From positions 3,919,001 to 3,983,000 of the forward strand of contig NZ_JAUOEO010000001.1 in the NCBI RefSeq assembly GCF_030540825.1: a DNA stretch of 64,000 nucleotides. The letters are read 5' to 3'. Both the position numbers and the translations under genes were made by a program. This document shows, piece after piece, positions 37,332 to 47,197 of this stretch (its first letter is position 1; each line of letters starts with the position of its first letter). The notes beneath the pieces are model-generated. The model did not search any database. It worked only from the letters and a program-made list of their open reading frames with translations, and was not told where the DNA came from. The DNA comes from Flavivirga spongiicola. GTDB taxonomy: Bacteria; Bacteroidota; Bacteroidia; Flavobacteriales; Flavobacteriaceae.

Positions 37332-37931
37332 TTGGCAGGGATTAATTCATTGAAAAATAGCGTATCAAATATTAATGTATCATTTGCATCTCTTCTTGAA
37401 AAAAGAGATGAGGTTGCCTATGAAACTTTGTTTAGGCTTTACTACATTAAATTAATTCATATTGCCAAAAGCTATTTAATATATCAAGAAGATGCAGAAG
37501 AAGTTGTGCAAGATGTCTTTTTAAAGTTATGGGAACAAAAAAGCAAATTCAAAACCATATCAAATATCAATGGTTACATGTTTTCAATGACTAAAAATAT
37601 GTGTCTTGATAAATTGCGCCACGAAAAAATAAAGCGCAAGTTTATAGATAATAATTTAAGAGTAAAGGCAGGTATTCAATATGATTTTATTAAAGACGAA
37701 GCGGCATCATTGCTTTTAGAAAGTGAGTTGGAGCAAAGGATAATGAAAAGCATTGATCTTCTACCAGAAAAATGCAGGCAGGTTTTTATTAAAAGTAGAA
37801 TGGAGGGGTTAAAACATCAGGAAATTGCTGATGAATTAGGTATTTCTCATCGTACCGTAGAAAACCACGTTTCAAAAGCAATTAAACATATGAAACTCCA
37901 TTTGAAAGATTTCCTAACAATTTTTTTGTAA
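37332..37931 (+). CDS. ECF-type RNA polymerase sigma factor (SusCD-linked)
   Basis: 199 residues. Sigma region 2 lies at about 22-95 (YETLFRLYYIKLIHIAKSYL, EDAEEVVQDVFLKLWEQ) and region 4 at about 135-195 (LPEKCRQVFIKSRMEG, HQEIADELGISHRTVENHVSKAI). It is the Bacteroidota ECF group that pairs with FecR-type anti-sigma factors and a SusC transporter having an STN signalling domain; all three genes follow in order. The start used is TTG at 37332; a second TTG at 37350 is possible and no ATG fits. About 240 bp of leader separates it from the divergent phospholipase gene. Confidence 0.88.
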   Translation: MAGINSLKNSVSNINVSFASLLEKRDEVAYETLFRLYYIKLIHIAKSYLIYQEDAEEVVQDVFLKLWEQKSKFKTISNINGYMFSMTKNMCLDKLRHEKIKRKFIDNNLRVKAGIQYDFIKDEAASLLLESELEQRIMKSIDLLPEKCRQVFIKSRMEGLKHQEIADELGISHRTVENHVSKAIKHMKLHLKDFLTIFL

Positions 37932-37994
37932 AAAATTAACTTTCGACTAGGTGTAAACCTTTTTTAAATCGTTTTTAATGCATAAAGGAACATT

Positions 37995-39122
37995 ATGCAA
38001 GAACGAGAAATTATAAAATACCTAACTGAAAAGTCCTCGAAAAGTGAACAAAAAAAAATGGAGGATTGGATTACCGCATCTCAAGAAAATGCCAAAATAT
38101 TCAATGAGCAAAAGGCTTTATACGTTGCCGCAACTTTTGATAATACCGTTCAAGAAATTGATATAGAAGAGGGGTATATCAAATTTACAAAAGCTATAAA
38201 ACCGAAACCCAAATATTACAAATACGCAGTTGCAGCTTCAATTATATTGATGGTAGGACTAACAATATTCCTAAATAGAGATGAAGATACATCGCAGTTC
38301 CAAGATTCAATTATTGTAAACAACCAAATCCAAACAGGTACCGACAAAGCAATTCTAACGTTGGAGAATGGAGAGGAAGTTACTTTAATAAAAGGGAATT
38401 CCTTTCAAACGCCACATGCTACTAGCAATGGAAAAGAGATAACTTATAATAATAATACATCACTTGAATTAGTCTATAACTATTTAACAGTTCCTAGAGG
38501 AGGGAAATTCCATTTAACCCTTTCAGATAGTACAGAGGTATGGTTAAACTCAGAAAGTCAATTGAAATACCCCGTAAGCTTTACTGACGGTAATAGTCGT
38601 CAGGTAGAACTTGTTTATGGAGAAGCCTATTTCGATGTGTCGTCAAGTACCAATCATAAAGGAGCTGACTTTAAAGTATTTCATAACAAGCAAGAAGTGG
38701 AAGTGTTAGGAACCGAGTTTAATATCAAAGCCTATAAAGATGAAACCAATATTTATACTACGTTGGTAGAAGGTAAAGTGGTTATTAATGCAGCCAATAA
38801 GAGCAAAGTATTGTCACCTACAGAACAAGCAAATCTCGATATCACTTCTAATAGTATTTCTATAACTACAGTCAATGTTTATAATGAAATATCATGGAAA
38901 GATGATGTGTTTAGCTTTAATGAAAAATCATTAAAAGAAATTATGGTATCTCTATCACGTTGGTATGATATGGAAGTAGTTTTTGAAAACAAATCCCTTG
39001 AGGAGATTAAGTTTGTAGGTGTTTTAAGAAAGCATCAAAGTATTGAGGAAATCTTAACATACATTATGTCAAGTTCCATTAACAATTATGAAATACACGA
39101 TAAAACAATCATATTGAAGTAA
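37995..39122 (+). CDS. FecR-family anti-sigma factor
   Basis: 375 residues. A short cytoplasmic anti-sigma segment (about 1-75) is followed by one transmembrane helix (YAVAASIILMVGLTIFL, about 77-93), a periplasmic FecR domain (about 130-265, with VPRGGKFHLTLSDSTEVWLNS and EVLGTEFNIKAY) and a C-terminal DUF4974 domain (FNEKSLKEIMVSLSRWYDMEV). It should hold the upstream sigma factor and release it when the STN domain of the downstream SusC protein contacts its periplasmic end. It lies 63 bp after the sigma gene. Confidence 0.9.
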   Translation: MQEREIIKYLTEKSSKSEQKKMEDWITASQENAKIFNEQKALYVAATFDNTVQEIDIEEGYIKFTKAIKPKPKYYKYAVAASIILMVGLTIFLNRDEDTSQFQDSIIVNNQIQTGTDKAILTLENGEEVTLIKGNSFQTPHATSNGKEITYNNNTSLELVYNYLTVPRGGKFHLTLSDSTEVWLNSESQLKYPVSFTDGNSRQVELVYGEAYFDVSSSTNHKGADFKVFHNKQEVEVLGTEFNIKAYKDETNIYTTLVEGKVVINAANKSKVLSPTEQANLDITSNSISITTVNVYNEISWKDDVFSFNEKSLKEIMVSLSRWYDMEVVFENKSLEEIKFVGVLRKHQSIEEILTYIMSSSINNYEIHDKTIILK

Positions 39123-39261
39123 ACAAATTAATAACTTAATGCCTATGTAAAATCAAATCACAAAAAAAGGGAATAAAGTCTAACCGTTCAAAGTATTATG
39201 ACTTCACCCCTTCGTATTTATTACTAATTAATTATATAACTAACTAATAATTCACAAATTT

Positions 39262-42200
39262 ATGGAAATTAAATTTAGTAGAGCTGTTGTTTTTTTTAGA
39301 AAACGGCTTTTAATAATCATGATGAGGACTTTCATTTTTTTATTTAGTATTACGATGTTTGGTTTCATGCCAAATGCCGTATTGTCTCAAAAATCAAAAA
39401 TTAAAATAAAAGAGGACAAACACTTAACCGTAGATCAAGTGTTTAGACTTATAATGGATCAAACGGACTATAACTTTATTTATGAAGTAGGCTTATTTAA
39501 AGATTTTCCAACTATTGAAGTTAAAAAGGGAGCTGAAAACGCTAATAAACTGTTAAGAAGGAGTTTAGGGTATAAAAATCTTAATGTAGTAGTTTCAAAA
39601 AGTAATACCATAATTGTTAAAGATGCAAAAACCATTCAGCAACGTCAAATCTCTGGTAAAGTAATAGACCAAGCAGGTTTGCCTATAGCTGGTGTCACTG
39701 TACAAGTTAAAGGCACAATAAAGGCCATTGCTACAAATTTTGATGGTACTTATACTATTACGGTTACAGACTCACAAAATGTTTTGGTATTTAGTAGTCT
39801 AGGTTTCAAAGATCAGGAGGTTTTGGTTGCGAATCAAACCAAAATAAATGTTGTTTTACTCGAAGATGTTTCAAAGCTGGATGAAGTAGTAGTTAGTACA
39901 GGATATCAAAAAATATCTAAAGAAAGAGTTACTGGTTCGGTTCAACAAATTAGAAATAAAGACCTTAGTGTTAAAACAGCTCAAAATATACTTTCAAAAT
40001 TAGAAGGTGAAGTTGCGGGGCTCTTGGTGGATGAGAAAGACGAATTCGTAATTAGAGGTTTGGGATCTATGAAAATTGGAGGAAGACCTTTAATTGTGGT
40101 AGACGGTTTTCCTATAACCCAAGATTTAAGTTCAATAAACCCTAATGATATCAAAGACATTTCTGTATTGAGAGATGCTGCTGCCGCTTCAATTTGGGGT
40201 ATTCGTGCCGCCAATGGCGTAATTGTTATTGTAACAAAAAAAGGAAATAGAGAACGTAAGCCAACGATTGAATTCTCAACAAATTTTGCGATTACTCCAA
40301 AATATAGTTTAAAAGATTTGTCCTATGCCCCTAGTTCAAGTTTTTTAGAATTCCAAAAACACAGAGTCGATAACGAATGGCTGTATCGATTTGGTTTTGG
40401 AGGATACTTTGATACAGCACTGGATACTTATTTTCTTCTTGATCAAGGGCAAATAAGCCAAAATGAAGCTGATAATATCATTAATGATTTTAGAAATACA
40501 GATGGTAGAAAAGAATTTGAAGACCTTTTTAGGAATAATACATATTGGTCTCAATATAACCTTGCCTTTAATGGTGGAGGGAAAGTAAATACCTATCGTG
40601 CATCATTGACATATAATAAAAACGAGAATCTTGGTTTTTTTACTGGGAACGAAGCTGATGAGGTTTTGCTTAATCTTGGAGAGGTATTTTATCTAAACTC
40701 AAAACTAAAGCTTACCTCTAATTTTAGTTTAACTTCCCAAAATAATAAATCAAATGGGATGAGTCTAAATGACTATACCAGTTTTCCTGAGTATCAGCGT
40801 ATATTAGATGATCAGGGGGATTATGTTGCTCAACGAAAAGACTGGTTTCCATCTTTTAAAGAACAAAAAGCTGCTGAAGGATATCCATATAACTGGGATT
40901 ATAATTTAAAACAGGAATTTGATAATAAAAATAATAAATCTATATCAACAGTAATAAGAGTTCAAACTGCATTAGAATATGATGTATTAGATTATTTATC
41001 AATTATGGCATCCTATCAGTTTGAATGGAGTAATACAAATGTAAATAATCTAGAGAATGAGAATACCTATGCCGTAAGACATCTAGTCAATACTTATACA
41101 AGAGAGGAAGGCGGTAATATAATTAGCCATATTCCTAAAGGCAGTAGACTTACTAGCAGTAGTTCATATAATAAAGCACATCAAGGACGTCTACAGCTAA
41201 ACTTTGATAAATCTTTTAACGAAGGGCTTCACAAAGTAACAGCATTGGCAGGTTATGAATTGAGACAAGAACTATTTAATAGTAGCCGTACTATACTTTA
41301 TGGATATAATCCAGAGACGCTAGTATCTGCTGATATTCCATTTGGAGTAAAAGTACCGACTACAGGTGGATGGGGAAGTTGGGATGTAGCTGTTAGAAAC
41401 CCAAGTATTGTAAACCAAGAAGAAAATAGATATATTTCATATTATGCAAACGCTGGTTATACCTATAATAACAAATATACCCTAACAGGGAGTATTAGGC
41501 TAGATGATACCAATCTTTTTGGAGCTAGTGAAAAATACAGAATTATTCCGCTTTACTCTTTTGGAGGCAAATGGGACATTGGTAAGGAGGACTTTGTTAA
41601 AGACAGCAATACCATTGATTATCTTAGTTTAAGAGGAACTTATGGCGTTAATGGAAATGTAGATAGAAGCACGTCTCCATACTTAATTGCGGGAATAGAA
41701 AAATATATAGAAGGAAATTTTGACTTTGCATATATCAAAAACGTAAAAAACCCAGAGCTTAGATTAGAAAAAGTATTTGTTACCAACTTTGGTGTTGATT
41801 TTGGATTATTTGATGGTTTATTAAGTGGTACTGTAGAATATTACCATAAAAATAGTCAAGATTTATTATCTCCCGTATCTTTTCCTTCACTATACGGTTT
41901 TAATTCTGCCGTTATTAATGTTGGGAAAATGGAAAACAAAGGATTTGATGTTAACTTAAAGGTAGATGTTGCTAGAAAAGGAGCACTTAAATATAATGCG
42001 ATATTTAATTTTAGCTATAACAAAAATACAGTAACAGAGGTTGAAGTCCCTGAAGAAACTATACCAACCTATTTAGCTTCGCAACCTCTTTTAAATACAC
42101 CGTTAAGATACCTATATAGTTACCGGTCTGATGGTTTAGGTGCTAACGGAGACCCGTATATCTATAATGAAAAAGGCCAATTAGTGGATCTAAAGGGGCA

Positions 42201-42777
42201 AACTGATGTAAATGGTACTCCTGAAGATGTAGAGATAACTGACCTTAATGCTTTAGTGTATCATGGGACAACAACTCCAAAATATTACGGTTCGTGGATA
42301 AACAATATATCGTATAACAATTTTTATCTAAGAACATTAACCACTTTTAAATTTGGGCATGTATTTAGAAATACTGATATTTTAAATTATGATTGGGTGA
42401 GTACCGATGGCAAATTAGCACATATCCATAGCGATTTTGACAAAAGATGGAGAGAGCCAGGTGACGAAAACCACACAGACATTCCAAGAATACCTGTGGC
42501 AGGAGATGAACTACTTGGAAGGAGAGGTGGCTATAAGAGATACTTTCAGAGTGATAGATTCATTGATTCTGCTGCACATATTAGGTTTAAGGAAATAATT
42601 TTAGGATATAATTTTAATTCTAAATTATTAGATAAAATAGGATTAAGTAAATTAAGTATTAGCGCGCAAGCCAGAAACTTAGGCCTTATCAATTTCAATA
42701 AGTGGGATAAAGATCCTGAGAGTTTAACCCGACCTACTATGCCTACATATACACTCAATTTTTCAGCTATTTTTTAA
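39262..42777 (+). CDS. SusC/RagA TonB-dependent outer-membrane transporter with STN domain
   Basis: 1171 residues. After the signal region comes an STN domain (about 45-115; KEDKHLTVDQVFRLIMDQT), then a carboxypeptidase-regulatory-like domain (128-206; ISGKVIDQAGLPIAGVTV), a TonB-box-like LDEVVVSTGYQ at about 207-217, a plug (LIVVDGFPI, VLRDAAAASIWGIRAANGVIVI) and a 22-strand barrel ending in TLNFSAIF. STN marks it as a signalling transducer for the FecR/ECF pair just upstream. It imports an oligomeric nutrient with the SusD-like lipoprotein that follows after 11 bp. No substrate-specific enzyme lies beside it. Confidence 0.93.
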   Translation: MEIKFSRAVVFFRKRLLIIMMRTFIFLFSITMFGFMPNAVLSQKSKIKIKEDKHLTVDQVFRLIMDQTDYNFIYEVGLFKDFPTIEVKKGAENANKLLRRSLGYKNLNVVVSKSNTIIVKDAKTIQQRQISGKVIDQAGLPIAGVTVQVKGTIKAIATNFDGTYTITVTDSQNVLVFSSLGFKDQEVLVANQTKINVVLLEDVSKLDEVVVSTGYQKISKERVTGSVQQIRNKDLSVKTAQNILSKLEGEVAGLLVDEKDEFVIRGLGSMKIGGRPLIVVDGFPITQDLSSINPNDIKDISVLRDAAAASIWGIRAANGVIVIVTKKGNRERKPTIEFSTNFAITPKYSLKDLSYAPSSSFLEFQKHRVDNEWLYRFGFGGYFDTALDTYFLLDQGQISQNEADNIINDFRNTDGRKEFEDLFRNNTYWSQYNLAFNGGGKVNTYRASLTYNKNENLGFFTGNEADEVLLNLGEVFYLNSKLKLTSNFSLTSQNNKSNGMSLNDYTSFPEYQRILDDQGDYVAQRKDWFPSFKEQKAAEGYPYNWDYNLKQEFDNKNNKSISTVIRVQTALEYDVLDYLSIMASYQFEWSNTNVNNLENENTYAVRHLVNTYTREEGGNIISHIPKGSRLTSSSSYNKAHQGRLQLNFDKSFNEGLHKVTALAGYELRQELFNSSRTILYGYNPETLVSADIPFGVKVPTTGGWGSWDVAVRNPSIVNQEENRYISYYANAGYTYNNKYTLTGSIRLDDTNLFGASEKYRIIPLYSFGGKWDIGKEDFVKDSNTIDYLSLRGTYGVNGNVDRSTSPYLIAGIEKYIEGNFDFAYIKNVKNPELRLEKVFVTNFGVDFGLFDGLLSGTVEYYHKNSQDLLSPVSFPSLYGFNSAVINVGKMENKGFDVNLKVDVARKGALKYNAIFNFSYNKNTVTEVEVPEETIPTYLASQPLLNTPLRYLYSYRSDGLGANGDPYIYNEKGQLVDLKGQTDVNGTPEDVEITDLNALVYHGTTTPKYYGSWINNISYNNFYLRTLTTFKFGHVFRNTDILNYDWVSTDGKLAHIHSDFDKRWREPGDENHTDIPRIPVAGDELLGRRGGYKRYFQSDRFIDSAAHIRFKEIILGYNFNSKLLDKIGLSKLSISAQARNLGLINFNKWDKDPESLTRPTMPTYTLNFSAIF

Positions 42778-42788
42778 ATTTAAACATC

Positions 42789-44189
42789 ATGAAAAAAATA
42801 TATATAATATACCTAGTAATTTTATCAATTTTTAGTGGATGCGATAAAGAATGGTTAGAGATTCAACCTAAAGGAGTACTGATACCAACTGCTGTTAATG
42901 ATTATAGACTATTATTAGATCAAGTAGAACCAGGTCGATATGGCGATAAGATTTCACCTGGTTTTGCCACAGGATATTCTAACACCGATCTCATGTCTGA
43001 TGATTTTCCTATGTCAGATTTTAACGACGAACATTATTTTGGTGTTACGGACGTAAGAAGAGGTACTTGGGCTGATAATATATTTGAACTCAATGAAGAG
43101 GATCCGGATTGGAAAAACTTGTATGGGCAAATTTATCCAGCTAATATTACCATTGAAGAAGTTATGACTGCAACCAATGGTACAGAAGCAGAGAAGTTAC
43201 AGCTTCTAGCAGAGGCCAAAGTACATCGTGCATATAGTTATTTTGCGCTTGTAAATATGTATGCACTTCATTATGGTCCCGATGCATCTTCTACCCCTGG
43301 AGTTCCTTTACGATTAGATTCATCATTTAAAGGAGATTTGTCCAGAGTACCCGTTCAGAAGATCTATGATTTAATGGTTGAAGATATTAAAGCTTCGATT
43401 TCTAACCTTCCAGATGTACCTGAAACAAGGTTTCATAGTCACAGACCTTCAAAAGTAAGCGCTTACGCACTTTTAGCAAGAGTTTTATTGTATATGGGGC
43501 TTTATGATGATGCATTGGATGCAGCCACGGAATCTTTAAAGATTAAAAATACTCTCATTGACTATAATGTATTGGGATTTAGTCGTAATGTATTGCGGTT
43601 GCATGATCTGGAAAATGATATTGAAGTACTATGGAGAAAACAGACGCCAAAAATTCATGCTTCATTAACTGCTTCAGATGAATTGTATAATTTATATGAA
43701 GCAGATGATCTTAGACAAAGGTTGTATATTGCATCAATCGACTATTGGGGTTCTCCAGAGGAGGGATATTTATTACCAGCTTACACCCGAAGAAATTATA
43801 GGGGGTTAGGATTTACAGTGGCGGAAATGCTGCTTACTCGAGCAGAGTGTAATGTTCGGCTTAATAATACAGGATTGGCTGTAGGCGACCTAAATTTATT
43901 AAGAGAAAAGAGATATATTACGGGAACGCATACCCCAATAACCAGTACAGATAAAGATGAAGTTCTTGACTTGGTTAAAAAAGAAAGACGATTGGAACTC
44001 GCAGGAAACGGGTTGAGGTTTTTTGACCTGAAAAGATACAATCAGTTTGATAACGCAAACATTTCTTTAACAGTAACTCATAACGGAACAATACATACGC
44101 TTCCTCCGGGAGGCAATAACTGGGCTATACCTATTGCTCAAAAATACATAGTATCAACTCCAGAAATTGGTGAGAATATAAGAGATTAA
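42789..44189 (+). CDS. SusD/RagB-family surface lipoprotein
   Basis: 466 residues. The lipoprotein signal ends at Cys18 (IFSGCDKEW). The N-terminal SusD-like part carries the TPR helices (LAEAKVHRAYSYFALVNMY) and the C-terminal SusD/RagB part carries TRAECNVRLNN and KERRLELAGNGLRFFDLKRY. It is the lid protein that captures ligands over the SusC channel. The gap of 11 bp and the terminator just downstream show that it ends the sigma-antisigma-SusC-SusD transcription unit, or at least its main part. Confidence 0.93.
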   Translation: MKKIYIIYLVILSIFSGCDKEWLEIQPKGVLIPTAVNDYRLLLDQVEPGRYGDKISPGFATGYSNTDLMSDDFPMSDFNDEHYFGVTDVRRGTWADNIFELNEEDPDWKNLYGQIYPANITIEEVMTATNGTEAEKLQLLAEAKVHRAYSYFALVNMYALHYGPDASSTPGVPLRLDSSFKGDLSRVPVQKIYDLMVEDIKASISNLPDVPETRFHSHRPSKVSAYALLARVLLYMGLYDDALDAATESLKIKNTLIDYNVLGFSRNVLRLHDLENDIEVLWRKQTPKIHASLTASDELYNLYEADDLRQRLYIASIDYWGSPEEGYLLPAYTRRNYRGLGFTVAEMLLTRAECNVRLNNTGLAVGDLNLLREKRYITGTHTPITSTDKDEVLDLVKKERRLELAGNGLRFFDLKRYNQFDNANISLTVTHNGTIHTLPPGGNNWAIPIAQKYIVSTPEIGENIRD

Positions 44190-44212
44190 TGTAAATGAGT
44201 TAGTCTATAAAT

Positions 44213-44248
44213 GCCCTCTCATGTGGATTTAAAATTTATAGAGAGGGC
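44213..44248 (+). terminator. Hairpin terminator after the SusCD operon
   Basis: GCCCTCTC at 44213-44220 is perfectly complementary to GAGAGGGC at 44241-44248, with a 20-base loop. It starts 23 bp after the SusD stop codon and is followed by the T-rich TATTCTTC. The long loop makes it a weaker terminator, but the position fits. Confidence 0.55.
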
Positions 44249-44411
44249 TATTCTTCAAATATTTAAGCAACTTCACCATACTTTTAAGTCTATATATATC
44301 ATTAAATAAAAGAGACAATACTGCTTGAAACAAAGAACAGATTTAACCTTTTTGACAGAGTCATGAGTGAAAGTATTTAAAAATACATTGTGTAATACTT
44401 CAATTAAAAGC

Positions 44412-44604
44412 ATGAAATTAAGATTTCTTTTTATAAGTAGCCTTTATGCTATATTCTTTAGCGGGTGTAAAGAAAAAGACGAAGTTCCTAAAGATTTTAG
44501 AGTCGAGAATTAATATTTACAGTAAAATTGAAGGAAGTGGTACTATGGGCGGAAAAGATATTAATATTTATAACCTAAAAATATATAAACAGAAGAATGT
44601 TTAG
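44412..44604 (+). pseudogene. Decayed small lipoprotein gene
   Basis: ATG 44412 starts a 33-codon peptide with a clear lipoprotein signal (FLFISSLYAIFFSGC, Cys19) ending at TAA 44511-44513. In the +1 frame the text continues with coding character, YSKIEGSGTMGGKDINIYN, up to TAG at 44602-44604. The SKIEG...INIYN part resembles the start of DUF4369 domains, the same domain type as in the next gene, so this may be what is left of a tandem TlpA-like lipoprotein gene. As written it could also encode a 33-residue lipopeptide. Confidence 0.5.
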
Positions 44605-44739
44605 TAGATACCTTCTTAAAAAAGAATTACATATTGGATTAAAACATGTACTAAAACCAAGATATAAGCTTAACCCTCTCTCACGTTAGAGGATAAACTT
44701 TTCATCTAAACTATTTAAATTTTGATTAAAATATAACAT

Positions 44740-45930
44740 ATGAAATTAGCGATTAAACTATCGGGTATCCTTTATATATCCTTCCTTGGATTTACTTCTT
44801 GCAAAACAGAAGGACAGCTTAATAAAGACGAACATACATTTACTATAGAAGGTAAAATAAAAGGTTTAACAAGTAATTTGTATTATAGGCATCCAGATAA
44901 AGAATATTCAAGAGAACATCCTTCAGACTCTATCGTGGTGACCAATGGTAAATTTTCATTGACGGATTCGATTTCTAACTTATCCCTACTCAATTTTTAT
45001 ACAAGTTATGATACAAAGAAAAATAATTTATATAAAATTGCTAAAAGTGGTGGGTTTTATCCTGTAAAATCGATGTATTTAATGATGTATGCCTTTCCTG
45101 GCGCATCTATTGAAGTCTCAGGAGAGGCAATTGATTTTATGAATGCATACCCTTCTGGAGATATCTATAACAACGGCTTGGCAGAGATAAACAAAATTAC
45201 TTTTCCAAATTATAATGAAAGCGCCAACTTAATGATAAAAGCCTCCTTTGAAAAAGATTCTTCTAAAGTTGAAATACTCAATAAAGCATCAGATAGTATC
45301 AGTGAATTAGTAAGATTAGCACAGATCGATTATATAAAAAACCATCCAGAATCTTTAGCTGCGCTATGGTATCTTGAAAATATGATTATGACAGAACAAA
45401 TAGATGATGATACAGCCATTGCACTTTATCAAAAAGCATCTCCCAACTTAACATCTACTGAAACCTATAAGGCGATCTCATCAAGAATTGAAGGAATTGA
45501 AGCTACCAAAGAGGGAATGCTTGTACCTAGCATAAAAAGTACATCCACGATAGATGGTAGCGAGTTTGATATTTTCTCTTTAAGAGGGAAATATGTATTA
45601 ATCGATTTTTGGGGAACTTGGTGCGGCCCCTGTGTTGAGGAAATGCCTAAAGTGAAAAGCTTTCAAGAAAAATATAAAGATCAACTCGTCGTGTTAGGCA
45701 TTAATTCAGGGGATACAAAAAAAAGGGTGGTTAAATTTTTAAAAAATAATGACTATCAATGGCAACAATTAATGAGTGATAAAGCAAACACTCCAGATAA
45801 TTTTGTCAATCGATTTAATGTAAAAGGATTTCCAACAAAATTCATTATTGATCCTGAAGGTAAAATCGTTAAACGTTATTTAGGATCAGGAGAAGATACA
45901 TTTAGTTTATTAGAAGAATTATTAAACTAG
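44740..45930 (+). CDS. TlpA-like thiol-disulfide lipoprotein with DUF4369-type N-terminal domain
   Basis: 396 residues. The lipoprotein signal ends at Cys21 (LGFTSC). An N-terminal beta domain (HTFTIEGKIKGLTSNLYY, DUF4369-like) and a helical middle lead to a thioredoxin-fold domain from about residue 265, with active site WCGPC at Cys295/Cys298 and the cis-proline loop GFPTKFIIDPEG. It should reduce or rearrange disulfides of exported proteins. Genes of this type often sit at the end of ECF/FecR/SusCD loci; here it follows after 550 bp and probably has its own promoter. Confidence 0.88.
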   Translation: MKLAIKLSGILYISFLGFTSCKTEGQLNKDEHTFTIEGKIKGLTSNLYYRHPDKEYSREHPSDSIVVTNGKFSLTDSISNLSLLNFYTSYDTKKNNLYKIAKSGGFYPVKSMYLMMYAFPGASIEVSGEAIDFMNAYPSGDIYNNGLAEINKITFPNYNESANLMIKASFEKDSSKVEILNKASDSISELVRLAQIDYIKNHPESLAALWYLENMIMTEQIDDDTAIALYQKASPNLTSTETYKAISSRIEGIEATKEGMLVPSIKSTSTIDGSEFDIFSLRGKYVLIDFWGTWCGPCVEEMPKVKSFQEKYKDQLVVLGINSGDTKKRVVKFLKNNDYQWQQLMSDKANTPDNFVNRFNVKGFPTKFIIDPEGKIVKRYLGSGEDTFSLLEELLN

Positions 45931-46258
45931 TGTCAAATCAAGTATGCTATGTCGGATAAGTCGTAGCTATTTTTGTTTCAGGCAATGAGAAAAACATTTG
46001 CATAGTTTGGTCATTATAAAAAAACTAGATAAAGACGCTTTCTTATCTTGTTTAATAATTGATACCACTATTATATTTCCTCTCTCTTTATTTAAAGGTA
46101 AAATAAAGCAAAAAGTTTATACCAAGTAAGTTATCTATTCGGTTGCTAAGTAAATCTAATAGAATGTAACTTTTTAATTAAGAATATTTTGATAAGATAA
46201 CCCCATAAAAAAAGCCCAACTAAAAAGTTGAGCTTTCATTTATGTTTTTTAAAACTGA
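45931..46258. other. Intergenic region, 328 bp, between convergent genes
   Basis: The gap between the TlpA-like and OmpA-like genes is A/T-rich. The only structure that I can support is the OmpA terminator near its right end (46207-46236). No open frame with coding character, repeat or RNA gene was seen. Confidence 0.6.
46207..46236 (-). terminator. Rho-independent terminator of the OmpA-family gene
   Basis: On the minus strand an 11-bp stem (AAAGCTCAACT with AGTTGGGCTTT, one G-U pair, four-base loop) is followed by a run of seven T, ending near 46207. It starts 22 bp after the OmpA stop codon, a textbook arrangement. Confidence 0.85.
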
Positions 46259-47098
46259 TTAGTTTCCGCCAGCTTCAAGATTTTTCATTTCTTTTTCAAT
46301 CATGTCATAAAACTGATCGATTTTAGGAAGAACCACGATACGAGTACGTCTGTTTTTTGATCTGTTTTCTGCAGTATCATTATCTACTAATGGTACATAA
46401 GAGCTACGACCAGCAGCAATTAATCTTCCAGGATTTACATCTAAAGTTTCAAGTACTCTGATAATAGATGTAGAACGCTTAACACTTAAATCCCAGTTAT
46501 CAATTAATGGCGCTTTATTATAAGGAACACTATCTGTGTGACCTTCTACCATACATTCAAAATCAGGCTTGCTGTTTACTACTTTAGCAACTTTAGCAAG
46601 AACATCTTTAGCTTTAGATGTTACATTGTAGCTACCGCTTTTAAATAATAATTTATCAGCAATAGAAATAAACACAACACCTTTTTCAACATTTACCTCA
46701 ATATCTGGATCGTTAATACCAACTTCACGTTTGAAACTCGTTACTAATGCTAAAGTAACACTATCTTTTTTAGTGATAGCATCTTGTAAACGTGTGATTT
46801 TCAAATCTTTTTCTTTAATGCTCTCTAAAGTTTTCTCGATGTTACTTGCTCCCTTTGCAGATAGAACCTGTAAATTGTCATTACTTTTTCGTAAATCTGC
46901 TATTTGTTCTTCCAAAGCAGTGGCTCTTGCTATTGCAGTTGCTTTGTCAGTGATACAAGAATTTAATTTTACCGTTGCGGTGTTAAGTAAATCTTGAGTT
47001 TCTTTTTGTTTTGCTTCAAGGTCTGTAAATTGCTTTTTAGAAATACAAGAACTTAATAAAAGTGTTGTAGATAAGCTTAATAATAAAAGTTTTTTCAT
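46259..47098 (-). CDS. OmpA-family peptidoglycan-binding lipoprotein
   Basis: 279 residues. The lipoprotein signal ends at Cys18 (LLLSSC). A coiled-coil region (about 20-120, heptad-rich with LEAKQKETQDLL and LKITRLQDAI) is followed by the OmpA C-terminal domain (about 140-265), with VEGHTDSVPYN, WDLSVKRS and the peptidoglycan-binding NRSKNRRTRI. It should tether the outer membrane to peptidoglycan. It is transcribed alone, with its own terminator. Confidence 0.9.
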   Translation of the reverse strand: MKKLLLLSLSTTLLLSSCISKKQFTDLEAKQKETQDLLNTATVKLNSCITDKATAIARATALEEQIADLRKSNDNLQVLSAKGASNIEKTLESIKEKDLKITRLQDAITKKDSVTLALVTSFKREVGINDPDIEVNVEKGVVFISIADKLLFKSGSYNVTSKAKDVLAKVAKVVNSKPDFECMVEGHTDSVPYNKAPLIDNWDLSVKRSTSIIRVLETLDVNPGRLIAAGRSSYVPLVDNDTAENRSKNRRTRIVVLPKIDQFYDMIEKEMKNLEAGGN

Positions 47099-47197
47099 AA
47101 TGCGTTATGCGGATTAATTTCCTTTAAAAATTGATTAAACAAAAGTATATAAAAAACGCCAAAATTTAACAATGTTAACAAAACTTTTGCGAACTAT

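Larger units (their letters stand above)
44190..44739. other. Intergenic region, 550 bp, between SusD and TlpA-like genes
   Basis: The region begins with a terminator hairpin (44213-44248) and then holds the two-frame remains of a lipoprotein gene (44412-44604), both listed separately. From 44605 to 44739 it is A/T-rich; a TAAATTTTG sequence about 20 bases upstream of the TlpA-like start resembles a -7 box, but no convincing partner box was seen. Confidence 0.6.

Noticed and set aside
44206..44248. Possible pseudoknot: TATAAAT/ATTTATA interleaved with GCCCTCTC/GAGAGGGC
   Set aside because: The two stems would need zero-length connecting loops, which is sterically poor; the G+C stem alone explains the region as a terminator.
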